64,000 bases of DNA. Source: Isoetes taiwanensis. Lineage: Eukaryota > Streptophyta > Lycopodiopsida > Isoetales > Isoetaceae. The stretch spans positions 248,001-312,000 of the forward strand of contig JAJEKV010000224.1 of NCBI GenBank assembly GCA_021234155.1. The letters are read 5' to 3'. Both the position numbers and the translations under genes were made by a program. Below the pieces are notes generated by a model. That model was not told the DNA's origin, searched no databases, and saw only the letters and a list, made by a program, of their open reading frames with translations. This document shows, piece by piece, positions 1 to 11,373 of the stretch (position 1 is its first letter; each line of letters opens with the position of its first letter).

Positions 1-430
1 CGTTTGGCCATAGTTTATTCCACCATAGACGTTTAGCATCACCAAAATTGTCAGATGTTGTCCCATCAGTCATGTCAAGCTTTATGTCAATTCATGTAAT
101 GACACTATGAGTGTTAATATTAACAATATGATTGAAGATGCAATATTTTGATAACTCTCATAATTCGAACACAATTCAAAAACAAAAGACAGGCATAAGA
201 GGATTAATGTTTGCACTGCCCAATAGTTGATGTGCTAGTAAGATTCCTTTTTTAAATGAGGGCTTAAAGCTATCTGAGATCCTTGAATCTTTTTCTCCTT
301 GGCCACTTCTCAACTCTTTGGGCCCATGGGAATTATATTGTTTCTTCCTAACACAACATATACCATATTCTTTTCTTCTTTATGTAATCGGTTAAATGAG
401 ATTCATAGGCGTCAACCAACCACACCCCCA
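1..430. other. Non-coding stretch, no feature seen
   Basis: AT-rich sequence with stops in all frames. I see no domain, RNA gene or clear repeat before the direct repeat that starts near 431. Confidence 0.5.
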
Positions 431-755
431 CTTTGAAGCAATTCTAGAGTGTCCACGTTGCTGCCAGGTGGGATTTTTGTGCAGGTGGCTGCTGTTTCCA
501 TAGTTTGATTTCATCGACGGCTTCAGAAATTCATGGAAATTCCAAGTCAGAGGCAGTTATGGGTGCGTCGGGATATCTGGGTGCGTCGGGATATCTTGCG
601 GAAGAGTGTTGTGCCTCGACAACAGCTTTGGGCCCAAATTTTATCATCTCATTCTTCGCATTTTAACTCAAACCTAATCTATATGCAGCAGAGTAACAAG
701 CTGCCGGATTTGCAAATCCTAGCATGGCTATAACTCATGGATTCTTGCTTTGGAT
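431..755 (+). repeat. Diverged direct repeat, copy 1 (about 0.3 kb)
   Basis: This stretch and 2368-2705 share long runs, including the ATTCTAGAGTGTCCACGTT block, the GGGATATCTTGCGGAAGAG block and the ATCCTAGCATGGCTATAAC block. They differ by many substitutions and small indels. The copies lie about 1.9 kb apart in the same orientation. The short frames inside differ between copies, so the repeat is probably non-coding, for example leader or UTR sequence of a duplicated unit. Confidence 0.8.
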
Positions 756-2367
756 TCTTGTTTTGTTCTGAGGTCTTCCAACAAACGACAGACCGACTTT
801 ACCTTTACAAGGATGCAGACCCGTAGTTCGATTCAAAGCCTCCTTCTCGGTTACAGATATTTCTTCTTTTGGTAATCGGCATGTGGCTTCTAGTTGTCTG
901 TGGCATAGAGTTGCCTGTGTAGGGGGCGTGGAGTGTTTTTTTGAGTGCCTTGGCCTGCAAAATTCGCAAAGAGCATCGACATCCGCGACTCAGTCCGGGT
1001 TTTGGTACAAATGAGTTTGTTTTGAATAGGTTCTTGGTCTTCACAGGGGATTTCTCTGAGATTTGTTTGAGCAACAGAGGCTTGCTTGGTCTTCACAGGA
1101 GATTTTTTCGGAGATTTTGCTTTCCGCGGCATTTTTTCTTTGGAGTTGTGATCATTCTACGAGCAAACTTGTTCTCATCGAGCACATGTATTTGAAGCAA
1201 TCCTTGCAAACCAACCCGTGAATTCTTTTCAAGCTTTACTATTTGGGCTGCTCTATGCTAAGGTTAGCAAAGATATCGTGATTTCTATTTTGGTCGCTCG
1301 GCGCAAGGTTAACAGAGATGTTAGTGACAGAGCCATTTCCAGATAAGCAATCTTCCTTTCCAATTATTCATTCTTGATATTTTTCTTTGTTGATCAGATA
1401 AAAATTGGTTCTAATTACGACTGGTAATTTCTCCTTCCCTTGTTTTATATGGTTGCGCTTATGATAGTATATGAAGGTGCACTAGTTGTCCGTTCCTTTA
1501 TTCTGTAGCACATGGGTGATATCTGTATAGTGGTTTTGAGTATGTTTTGTTGTGTGTGCTTTAGTTATCCCCCTGTGCATCAGCAGAAAGTAGTTTGGAT
1601 CAGAAAGATAGAAAGATTATATTATTGTCTACAAGAGACCACTTGGGACTATGAGACATTTGCAAGTAGATCCGAAACTAAATATAAGCATGTTAAATGT
1701 GTGGAAGAGACTCGGGCATGTTTTTAATCACCAGAAAAATGGCCTAGCTTTATATATGATTAAAGGGATGGTGTTATCTGGGTGCCCATTTGACCTGCTC
1801 ATGTATCTATCTTTTGTTCATCATATGAGGTATCAACAGTCTTGTGAATGAATGAGTGAAAAGGAAAAGGAAGTCTGCTTGGAGTGATCTTGTTGCCACT
1901 CCATTATGCTTCATCTCTTACCGCTATTGCAAAGATGAAATTGATGACCATTTGGTTCTCGCGGATGTGAGAGATCGCTTTTGATTAGTGACATACTCCG
2001 TGCCATTATTAGCACACATGGAACCTGATTGTTTACATACTTCTAGCCATTATGAGTCCATTTTAGACTTGTCGTCTCTCAATCATGACATGGGAGTCTC
2101 TGAACCAAAGCATTTGTGTGGTGTGATCAATAATTAAGGTTATGGTAATGTGACAACAAGAGATGGCTCATTCATATACTATAAATTTGGATGAACTAGC
2201 TGCAATGGTGTGTTCGGGGATTTGAGGAAAGATTAACTATATTGAGCAAGTTGAGGGAAGGTAACCGAGGTCGCTTTGTCAAGGAAGGATAAGCGGATCC
2301 AACGGGCGCTCGAAATGGTATTTTTGTCTAGAGTGGAAAAAGCACGAGATAACTATAACGCAAGTTG
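756..2367. other. Gene-free region between direct repeats
   Basis: Overlapping frames on both strands at 805-1195 show no recognisable family. A short phrase, CTTGGTCTTCACAGG, occurs twice near 1033 and 1088. No other structure was found. Confidence 0.45.
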
Positions 2368-2705
2368 ACACTTTGAAACAATTCTAGAGTGTCCACGTTC
2401 TTTGCCAGTGAGACTTTTATGCGGTGTGGTCTTTGTTTCCGTCGTTTGATTTCATCTACGGCTTCGTAAATTCATGGAAATTCCAAGTCGATGCGCTTAT
2501 GGGTGCGTGGGATATCCGGGTGCGCGTTGGGATATCTTGCGGAAGAGTGTTGTGCCTCGACAAAGCAGCCTTTGGGGCCCAAATTTTATCATCTCATTCT
2601 TCGTGATTTTTAACTCAAACCTAATCTCTATGCAAACAGAGTAACGAGGTGTCGATTTGTAAATCCTAGCATGGCTATAACTCATGGATGCTATTTGTTT
2701 TGGAT
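2368..2705 (+). repeat. Diverged direct repeat, copy 2
   Basis: Second copy of the 431-755 repeat. It starts with ACTTTGAAACAATTCTAGAG and ends near the ATGGCTATAACTCATGGAT block. Its extra bases compared with copy 1 break any shared reading frame. Confidence 0.8.
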
Positions 2706-3303
2706 AGATTCGCATGGCGGTACCCTTAAGCACAAATTTGGCAGATTTTGCGGGATCTTTGGCGAGACTTCTGCTTCGGATGATGTTTTTCTTTCTTACC
2801 CGCAGTTCTTTAGGTTCTTAAGTAATGGAGAAATTTGCGTGACAGGTACCTTCTCGTGGCTATGGCTATGGCTTCGGAGGATGTTGTTTCTTTACAAATT
2901 TGCAGACGAAGGCTAAGGATAACTCCAGCTTTTTGGTTCATCTGGTGCAGAAGAAAAAGGTATAGAAGCAGATAAGGAGAAGCTTGCTACTTACCGGATC
3001 TTGCCGATCCTAGCACGGCTATGGTTACGCCAAGGATAGATGCACAGTTTTGTACTTCAAAATGGCTTGGCATGATTTTGGCCCAAATCAGGAAAGTAGC
3101 CCAGCCAAATCTAACTTCGTGTGGCAGTTCTTCGTGCTGCTGCTTTCTAAGAAATGTTTCTTTCAAATTTGAGCTCAGGCTTCAAATATGAACATCAAAT
3201 GCTTGAAGGAGCCAAGAGCTAATATTTATTGTAGGAGACTACATGACTTTTTGTTCCTATTAACATTGAATATGTTGTTGATGTGGCTGTGAATGTGTTT
3301 GCA

Positions 3304-3435
3304 ATTTGCAGAGACATAAAGCCTGACAATTTACTTCTTGACAAATATGAGAACATGAAGTTATCGGAGTTTTGATTGTGTAAACCTCTTGATTGTAGCA
3401 ATCTGGGCAACATTGCAAGAGAATGAGCCACGCAT
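3304..3435 (+). pseudogene. NDR/LATS-type AGC kinase exon fragment
   Basis: A frame starting just after a TTTGCAG splice-acceptor-like site near 3311 reads RDIKPDNLLLDKYENMKLSE, then F, stop, LCKPLDCSNL. This is the catalytic loop (DIKPDN) and activation-segment start of NDR-type kinases, where plants normally have KLSDFGLCKPLDCS. The DFG aspartate is Glu and the glycine codon is TGA, so the piece cannot encode an active kinase. The next possible in-frame residues soon hit another stop. Only this exon is visible. The intron border is retained, which argues for a genomic-DNA copy rather than a processed retrocopy. Confidence 0.75.
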
Positions 3436-3867
3436 TTCGTTATTGGGGAAACGTTCGGGCCAAACATCTGTGACGGTAGCATCATCGATCCTATTTTGGA
3501 TTTTGTAGTGTTGGAGGGATTCTTTGTAGCACTTCAATTCTTATCCTCATCTAGTCTAGAATCTCTCGGCAAAAAGTACTCCTATTTCTAGAAGTAGAAG
3601 CTAGAATCCTTCCCTTCTAAATGTTCTCTCGGATATGCACTACCTTGTCTTGCTTTCGAAAAATAGGCGCCTTCTTCTTCTTCCAAGCTTTTATAGATGG
3701 TTCATACAAAGAAGGGACCTTTTAAGGCTTCCAAAGATTTGAAATGTTGCCCTTTCTTTCATGTTTTTCGCTTTTTGCACTGCTTCAAAAGCATCTTATG
3801 TATCAAGAATTTTATTGTGTTGTTGCCATTGTTTTTATACAAATGCATGGTATTGAAAAATGGCATT

Positions 3868-4690
3868 TGTCTATCGTAGAGAATGTCAAGGATGCTGGAA
3901 GACGTAAATTTCAAAGAATTTATTTACCCATCACAAGATTCAGGTCCAACGGGTAAGTTTTCTCGCGACTAAGTTGAGTGTGAGTTTATGTGCACACAAC
4001 ACTTGTACGCTCAAATAAATTTAGGGATAATTTTTGATAATCTAATTTGTCATGTATTGTTTGCAGTTATTTCCAAGTGTACGATTTTGATGGTAATGGA
4101 AAGGTGACAACATGATTTTGATGGTAATGGAAAGGTGACAACATCTGTCATAGTGGAAGTTTTGCATGACCTGTCAGGCTCTTTTCTTATAGAAGAACAA
4201 AGGGAGGTAATTTATATGTGAATGTGTTGCATGTTGAGGCCTCCATATGTGCACAAGCTATAAGTTCCAAGTATCCTTGCCAAGCTAACTATCTCGATAT
4301 AGTTCAGTCACATTTTTAAAAATGTTTGTTATGCCTATTTCGATGCTTCATATTTGTCTTAAGTATCAAATGATTAGGAGCCAGAGCATCACTATGAAGA
4401 TAGAAGTCAATTTATTTGTAAAATGCATATCTGCTGCCAGGAAGTTGTGAGACGGACATTGGAAGAAGCAGAGTTTTTCAAGGATTGGACATTAACATAT
4501 GATGATTTTTTGAAGGTAAAAATATCAAATCTTGTTTTTGAATATGAGGAATGCCTCTGTTTGTATCATCAATGCCTGTATTAGCTGACATCATCTTATT
4601 CTTTGTGTTTGCATCCTTGATGTATCCAAGTTCTTGGGAAAGCTGGTCTGCAAATGGAATTAGAGGTTCTAGTTGATTATTATAAGCGAT
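3868..4690 (+). pseudogene. Calcineurin-B-like EF-hand protein, multi-exon remnant
   Basis: Four exon-like pieces line up with the C-terminal half of plant EF-hand proteins of the calcineurin-B homologue type (Arabidopsis At3g18430-like). Exon at about 3868-3952 gives RMLEDVNFKEF, then a GT donor. Exon 4067-4206 gives YDFDGNGKVTT, an EF-hand loop, then EVLHDLSGSFLIEEQRE and a GT donor. Exon 4441-4515, after AG, gives EVVRRTLEEAEFFKDW and LTYDDFLK, then GT. Exon from about 4631 gives LGKAGLQMELEVLVD. A one-base deletion before the EF-hand and a 31 bp tandem duplication inside the exon (4083-4144) break the frame. The first EF-hands were not found. The order and intron positions look native, so this is a decayed gene or a captured genomic fragment. 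Confidence 0.75.
4083..4144 (+). repeat. Exact 31 bp tandem duplication in EF-hand exon
   Basis: Bases 4083-4113 and 4114-4144 are identical 31-mers. Each carries the GATTTTGATGGTAATGGAAA EF-hand loop coding sequence. Since 31 is not a multiple of three, the duplication disrupts the frame. Identity between copies suggests it is recent. Confidence 0.9.
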
Positions 4691-5531
4691 CTTAAAACTT
4701 ATAATCTCTTAGCTCGCTTCTACCTCCTCCGGCCGGGGCTTCATCTCTTAGGCCGGGCCGATAACGGCTTAATCAGAGTTGTGTGGCTATGATGGCGCCA
4801 CGTGGCGGTGAAATATCCTCCCCCCTTAACTTTATATTTAGAAAATGTTAGCCCTTGGAGCCCTTTGCAGCGGGGTGCGGACTGTGCTCGCCTCACGGGC
4901 TTGCCGTCCTTACCCCGCGTGAAGGGCCCTGTGCTTAACATTATCTCTAACAAAACACCACCTACACTATATCCTATAATTTGTTATACAAAGTAATCAA
5001 ACGTGCTTTTGACTAGTTTTAATGCATTTTTGTTTTTCTAAAAGTAGTATTCTCATTTGTTACATTTTTTGCTCACATATTTTTGGGTTGCCCCTAGGGG
5101 GGCAAACCCTTGTTTATGTGGGTTTGTGGGTATATCCAGGTATATGCCAGCATATGCCTAGGATATCTTGATCGCCAACTCAAAATCGGGTCAGCCGCCA
5201 AGAATCGATGGGCGACGGTGGCGGTCAGCCACGATCTTCATTCTGAAGGAAGAAGACGGCAGGGGTCTTCTTTGTTCTTGTAGAGCCGATTTTCTGATGA
5301 AAGAGCTCAGTCTTTGATAAATTTTGAAGATTTTGCAGCATAATGGCGCCTTCCAGCAGCATTCTAAGGTGTTTTGGAAGATTGTTGGCAGCTTTGAACT
5401 GAATGGGGAGCCTTCTATCCTAGAGGGCTGCCAAAGTGGTGCGGAGATGCTCATGGATGGAGTAAGCTGTGCACATGGCTATGGCTTGCACAGTGATCAT
5501 CGGATTTACACCCACTGCGGATGGAAATAAG
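4691..5531. other. Gene-free region with GC-rich patches
   Basis: The patch at 4725-4960 is richer in GC than its surroundings. An imperfect palindrome, TTGCCCCTAGGGGGGCAA, lies at about 5089-5106. No domain could be assigned to the short frames at 4741-5530. Confidence 0.45.
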
Positions 5532-5730
5532 TGTTTAGAATCTCCTTTCTATAGGAGATATTGCACCTTTACCTTTTGCCATATATGGCACGTATTCACA
5601 TATAGCACTCTTGCCTATTGTGGCACTAGCCTAATTGTGGCACATATTACTGTATAAATATGTATCTCATATGAATGAAACATGATCTTGTCTTGTGGGA
5701 AAAGTTTTGTGTGTCTCATATTTCTAACAT
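5532..5730 (+). repeat. Probable 5' LTR of a Ty1-copia element (short)
   Basis: The segment begins TGTTTAGA and ends TCTAACA, near-inverted ends of the TG...CA type. It carries a TATAAATA box at 5653-5660 and is followed directly by a primer-binding site. The left edge is inferred from the terminal motif only; no matching 3' LTR was found in the window. Confidence 0.55.
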
Positions 5731-6124
5731 GGTATCAGAGCCAGATTCGTTGTACAGTCTATAAGCATTAGTTCTATGTTTGACGCAAAAGCAAAAGTAG
5801 AAAGTCGCAGCTATGGAGTAAAAAGATAGCCTTGCTTTGGAAGGCCATAAATTTTCTAATATAGATCAGATTCATGCGATCTAAAGCTTGTTGGAAAGAA
5901 CATAAAGTCTAGTTTAAATGGAAACAAAAATCAGCCAAAAAGGATAATTATTTTTTGGGTTATCGCAATGTTAGTGACCAACCTTGTTTTAACACTGCAG
6001 GAGAAAAAGCAAGGATGGAGAGTGGTATTCATGTTGGATAGTTAATTCTTTGTTATTTGTTGAAGATAAAAAGTAGTATTACTTGTTGATGATTAACTAT
6101 ATCCTTTTAATCTATGAATCTTCT
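5731..6124 (+). repeat. tRNA-Met primer-binding site and copia leader, copy 1
   Basis: TGGTATCAGAGCC at 5731-5743 is the usual Ty1-copia minus-strand primer site, complementary to the 3' end of initiator tRNA-Met. The following about 390 bp is a near-identical direct repeat of 13754-14140. Downstream the expected gag is absent and unrelated sequence follows, so this copy is cut from its coding region. Confidence 0.8.
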
Positions 6125-6346
6125 AAATCATTATTGTATGGATCCTGAAGATATATGCCTAACTAGCTTTTTAACAGCTGCCTCGTGATTCCTAATAGCT
6201 ATTGGTAGCATGCTGTCATAGTCTAAAACCTCTGATTTGAAACTGAAGACTTTGTCATCTCTTGCTCTTTGAAGAGGGATTCATGGTGTTGAAATCCTGC
6301 CTACCATTAAATTCCTTGCCTAAGCATTTGCTCTTAACTAGTTAGA

Positions 6347-7549
6347 TATGCATTGCCTTTAGCCATATCCCAGGGATGTTAAATACCTCTTAAATTAAGC
6401 ATGAAAGTCTTGAATCATAAAAGTTAAGCATGGAAGTCTTGAATCATGAAAGTTTAAGCATGAAAGTCTTGAATCATGGAAGTTAAGCATGGAAGTCTTG
6501 AATCATGTAAGTTAAGCATGGAAGTTTTAAATGATGGAACTTACGTATGCAAGTTAAGTATGATAGCATGAAGGTGTGCAAATTTTGATTATTACAGTGA
6601 CCATATGCTTCGGAATTTTAGCAGTTGGATTTATCTGCTAGCTACACTGTTGAACGGCTAGCATGAACAAGTTATGGTAAAGAACGACAGGTATTATGTT
6701 TATTGGTTTTGTATTCAATAATCTGAGGTGTCGATTAATTTCTTTACAATGGATGTGTCTTTTGGCACTGCCGTATATATATACGTATGGGTTGAAATTG
6801 AATGATGTATTTGATGCTCTAACTGCATATGGTGATGACGAATATCATATTTTGGCATATGTCTTGTCATTCTACTATCTTGTTATAGACGAATTTACGA
6901 TTTGCTAGTGTGTAATGAAAATCTCATTGGAGATGCAAACTAGAAGATATGTTATTGAAAGTTGACAAATATATAATTGCAAACTAGAAATTTGGCAAAG
7001 CAATCTCCTTGGAGCTTGATTGAAAATTGGCCAGTATCTAATTGAACATCTCATTAAAGATTTGACTTACTGACATTGCAAAATCTCATTGGAGATTGGC
7101 TTTATCGAAATTGCAAAATCTCTTTGGAGATTGACTGATTGAATATCTCTAATTGGAAAATTTTCTTGAAGATTGACTTTGGAAGATGAATGTTATTACA
7201 GGAAGTTTGCTACACAGTATAAAAATTTTCTTGGAATTCATCATGAGGTCCACCTGGTAAGAGATATGTATAATGTGCTTGAAGATAACACTTTCATGAA
7301 TGTTGATTAAGGATGATTGTTGAGGAGGCATGACATTTTGCATGTATTGGATATTGGTTTTAGTGTTGAATTTCAATGCGCTTGCCCCATTCTATTTCTT
7401 GCCTCAATGCTATAGGTTTTCTTATTGAATTTAACAAGCCAACATACTTTTTGTGTCAAAGCTTGTCATGTTGTTGTTTGGCATCTAGATAAGTTTCCCT
7501 TTGTATGACCTCGTGCAAAATTTGGTCTAACACTATGTGGTGGTGATGT
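6347..7549 (+). repeat. Large inverted repeat, left arm (1.2 kb)
   Basis: This arm is the reverse complement of 11374-12589 with few mismatches. Both arms include the block TATGCATTGCC...CCCAGGGATG at the outer end and ACACTATGTGGTGGTGATG at the inner end. Inside the arm, about five copies of a 29 bp unit (TTAAGCATGGAAGTCTTGAA) lie at 6395-6540. Short self-complementary phrases of the type AATCTCATTGGAGATT recur at 7083-7131. The arm has no coding domain. The inner end abuts copia RNase H sequence. Confidence 0.85.
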
Positions 7550-8453
7550 CAGAACAACCACCCCAATAAGCATCTGTATAGCCTAGCAAAGTCAATACAT
7601 CAACATCATTCTGCTTTGTGTACAATAAACCACAAGTAGAAGTGCCTTTCAAGTATCTCAAAACCCTTTTAGCAACAATCCAATGAACCTGTCCAGGATT
7701 AGTCATGAATTGACCAAGAGTATTAGCAGCATAACTAATATCAGGGCGAGTGGCATTGGCCAAATACATCAACGCACCAACCAAACTAGCATGAGGACAT
7801 TTTTTCATTTGCAATCTTTCTTCATCAGTGCAAGGACTTTGTTTTTGAGAAAGTTTGGAGTATCTGGAACTAACAACAAGAGGAGTACTTTGTGATTTTG
7901 CTTCAAGGAGGCCAAACTTTTCAATGAGTGTAGAGATGTATGTGGATTGAGAAAGATGTAACAAACCCTTTGATCTGTCACGCACTTGAATACCCAAACA
8001 TGAGTGAATTTCACCCAAGTCAACCGTCTCAAAGGCTGCAGATAAGAGAGCTTTCACTTTATGTAAGTATGGTAAATCATTGCAAACAGAGATCGTATCA
8101 TCAACATATAGAGCAATGAAAACATAAGAGGACCCTTCTTGCTTGAAATAAATGTTCAAATCAGCCACACTAGGAAGGAATCCAGCAGAAAGCAAGAAGG
8201 TGTTAATCTTTATGAACCATGCTTGGGAAGCTTGCTTCAAACCATAAAGAACTTTTCTCAATCTACACACCAAGTGTTCTTGTCCAGACACAACAAATCC
8301 AGCAGGTTGTACCATGTAAATCTCTTCACTCAAATCACCATTCAAGAAGGCTATTGACGCAGCAACATACTCTGCTTCTGTAGTGGAAACAGAAACACAT
8401 CGTTGCTTTTTGCTCATCCAAGAAACTAAGGATTTCCCAACAAAAAAACAACT
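7536..8453 (-). pseudogene. Ty1-copia RNase H/RT, permuted domain order
   Basis: Reading right to left, an open frame begins with an RNase H piece (CFFVGKSLVSWMSKKQ, TEAEYVAAS). It then joins in frame to reverse transcriptase from [14 protein letters not shown] onward, with YGLKQA, the ALYVDDTI catalytic motif near 8095-8120, the ALMYLANATRPDI box and RYLKGT. It ends at the start of a second RNase H stretch (GYTDAYWGG), where the inverted repeat begins. Normal copia order is integrase, RT, RNase H; here an RNase H segment sits before the RT core and the N-terminal third of RT is missing. About 300 codons run without a stop, so the rearrangement is in frame. It belongs with the integrase at 8723-9488. 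Confidence 0.85.
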
Positions 8454-8722
8454 CCCACGTAGAACGAAAAGTAAGGATAGCAGGGGCAATGAGAGGAGTA
8501 GTAGGCAGCATAGGAACATCAGTAAAAAGATCATCATCTGAAAAAGGGAATTCAGCAAGTATTTCACTTTCATGTTGACTATGAGGTTTGAAGCGTAACA
8601 TAGAAAGCTCATCAAAAGTAGCATCACGACTAATGATAACTTTTCGAGAAACAGGATCCCAAAAACGATATGCTTTAGCATTAGAAGCATATCCAAGGAA
8701 AATAGCTTTCGTAGCAATAGGA

Positions 8723-9488
8723 TCAATCTTTTTTCTTTTTTCTTTTTTCAGTTGGAATATGAACATAAGCAGTACAACCAAAAACACGCAAATTAGCAGC
8801 ATTGGGTTTACGACCAAACCAGGCTTCAAACGGAGTTTTGCCTTTCAAAGCAAAAGTAATCAAGCGATTTTGCACATACACAGCAGTGGCAACAGCTTCT
8901 GCCCAAAAACACTTATCCAAACCAGAATGAATAAGCATACAACGCACAACATTCATGATTGTGCGATTCTTCCTTTCAGCAACACCATTCTGTTGGGGAG
9001 AATAAGGCGCGGTATATTCATGAAAAATACCTGATTCTGCACAAACTTTGTCAAAAGCCAAAGATTTAAACTCACCAGGTATTATCAGTGCGCAATCTTT
9101 GAATCATGGTTCCAGTTTGAATCTCAACCAATTTCTTAAAGGTACAAAAGATGGATAGGACATCAGATTTTTTGGAAAGAAAGTACACAAAGGTATAGCG
9201 AGTATAATCATCAATGAAATGAAGAAAGTATAGGGCTTTACCAATGGAAATACAAAATGGGCCACAAAGATCAGAATGTACAAGTTCTAAGAAATGCGAA
9301 GTAGGATGTCCATCTCCAGAGAATGGATGGCGATGCTGCTTACCAAGAGCACAAGCCTCACAAACACCCAATACACCATGGGTTGACAAATTGAGTCCAT
9401 CTACAAGTTCATCACAGCTCATGTCCAAAAGAGCTTGAAAGTTAGCATGACCAAAGCGTCGATGCCACAAAATCGATATCATCACCAC
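8723..9488 (-). pseudogene. Ty1-copia integrase region
   Basis: The 9488-9072 frame gives the GAG-pre-integrase block (ILWHRRFGHANFQALLDMS, CEACALGKQHRHPF) and the integrase core start (LVHSDLCGPF, FIDDYTRYTFVYF). A break near 9072 precedes the 9061-8723 frame, which supplies the core end (YSPQQNGVAERKNRT) and the C-terminal part (TPFEAWFGRKPNAANLRVFG). The LRTDN motif ends in a stop or frameshift, so the protein is not intact. It is the same family as the plus-strand copy at 14148-15910. Expected role: insertion of retroelement cDNA. Confidence 0.85.
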
Positions 9489-9602
9489 GAGATATCACAA
9501 CATTAGCAAACTCATCATTCGGTTGAAGAGCATAAAAATTGCCTTGCTTAAAAGAAAATGGCAAAAACAAGACCATCTTTCACAAAACGGCAAACACGGT
9601 TA

Positions 9603-10193
9603 TCAAACCGAACAAAGGAAGCCAATATCGAGAAGACGAGCAAGAGAAAGGAAATTGTGGGAAAGGTCCGCACATGTAGAACCCCATGCAAAAGCGCACA
9701 CCGAGAAGATGTGCCAATTTGAAGAGTACCAATGCCTTTTGAAAGCAAGGGGTCTATTGTCACCAAGATAGACAAATTTCTTAGCAAGAAGAGGGCGATA
9801 TTGAGTCAACCAATGCTTGTGATGAGTCATGTGTTGAGTTGCAGCAGAATCTACAAGCATAGAGTCATTAGCTTTAATCATTTCAAGCGCATCATGGACA
9901 CACTACTACAAAAATAGGTAGAAATGGCACAAAAGTGAGCCACGGCCACGGCCGCGTCCATGCCCACGACCAGAACGACCAGCAGGCTCATCAACATAAT
10001 TATCCTGATCATCATCACGAGATCGTTTAGAACGAACAACAAGAGCTGTTTCTGTCTGATCTTTGGAAGATTTTTGAAGTTTGGTAGCTTCATCTTTCAA
10101 TGAAATATGAACACGATCTAGAGTGAGATTGGCTTTATTGAGTGGATTGTTCTTGAACTCTAGGGCATGCGAGATGAGGGACATTGTGTCCAT
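9603..10193 (-). pseudogene. Ty1-copia gag C-terminus and protease
   Basis: The 10193-9906 frame has a gag tail with a basic, glycine-arginine-rich stretch (GRSGRGHGRGRGRG), which often replaces or precedes the zinc knuckle in copia gag. The 9881-9603 frame has the aspartic protease start (MLVDSAATQHMTHH), with DSA in place of the commoner DSG. The bases between the two frames are few and lack a zinc knuckle, so some sequence has been lost there. N-terminal gag is missing. A stretch at 9900-9913 (CACTACTACAAAAA) resembles the tip of CACTA transposons, but no partner end was seen. Confidence 0.75.
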
Positions 10194-10314
10194 GATGCGC
10201 TTCTCCTTTTAAAGTAAATATTCAAATCATTCACAATAGAAAGGAATCCAAAAACCAAGTCCTCTTGTCCAAGTGTTCTAATGTTAGAGCATCCTCCATA
10301 GAAATTGGATCATC

Positions 10315-11373
10315 AGTCAGATATTCTAACATCCATTGTGTCGGCTTTCATGCTCGACGTGCAATAACATCATAAGCAACCTCATGAATAATCTCATTAA
10401 GACCAAAATGATCTTCCCCATCAATATTAGCAAAATTATGAACAAAGTCAAGGACATCAAGAGCAAAGGCAGATTCAGTAATAGAAGCAGGGGCAGCGAC
10501 AGAAGCATGCTTTCATCAATAGAATGAAGCATAAGTAAATGGAAAGATGATCCCCAAATTGATATATTTTGGCATTATAGGCATATCTAATAAAATAGCT
10601 TCCTTAGCAAAATCATCATTTTTTACTCTCTTCAGGAGGAATATGAACATAAGCAGTACAACAAACCAAAATTGTATAAAATTGGCAACATTGGGTTTAA
10701 TAGCAGACCAAGCTTCTAATGAAGTTTTGCCTTTCAAAAAATAAGTAAGCAATTTTGCAAGTACACAGCAGCGCCAACAACTTCTGCATAGAAACACATC
10801 CAAATTAATATGAATAAGCATGCAATGCACCACATTCACGATGGTGCAATTCTTCCTCTCAGCAATACCATTCTGTTGAGGAGAATAAGACGCAATGTAT
10901 TCAAGAACAATGCTTGAATTTGCACAAACTTGGTCAAGTACCAAGGACTTAAACTTGCCACCATTATCAGTTCACAGTCTCTGAATCATTGTTCTAGTTT
11001 GAACTCCTATCATCTTTTTGGAAGTACAAAAGACTAATAATTCTTCAAGTTTTTTTTAGTAATAAAGTACATAAATGTATAGCCAAAGAGAATGAGTGGC
11101 AATGTGGCTTACCAATAACATATGCCTCACAAGCATTCAATACTCCACAAGGTGATCACAGCTCATGTCCAAAAGAGCTTGAAAGCTAGCATGACCAAAA
11201 CGTCGATGCCACAAAGTACTGATATCATCACCATGAGATATCACAACATTAGCAAACCCATCATTCATCTTGAGTTTATAAAGATTGCCTTTGATGAAAA
11301 ACTGTGAAAGGTCTTCATATTTGGCGACCATATCTTAAAAGAGGTTTCCATGTATTTTCAAAGAGCCATAAAG
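10315..11373 (-). pseudogene. Ty1-copia integrase fragment B
   Basis: Minus-strand pieces related to, but diverged from, the 8.7-9.5 kb copy. The 11331-11137 frame has ISTLWHRRFGHASFQALLDM. The 10944-10516 frame has YSPQQNGIAERKNCT and KTSLEAW. Frames are broken and part of the integrase core is deleted near 11090. The region is a direct repeat of 12591-13750, so the two pieces derive from one sequence that now flanks the right arm of the inverted repeat. Confidence 0.75.

Noticed and set aside
805-1195. Overlapping frames on both strands near 1 kb
   Set aside because: No domain in any frame; composition only.
9900-9913. CACTACTACAAAAA, resembling a CACTA transposon tip
   Set aside because: No inverted partner or target duplication was found, and the short distance between gag and protease leaves no room for an element. 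It may be a footprint or chance.
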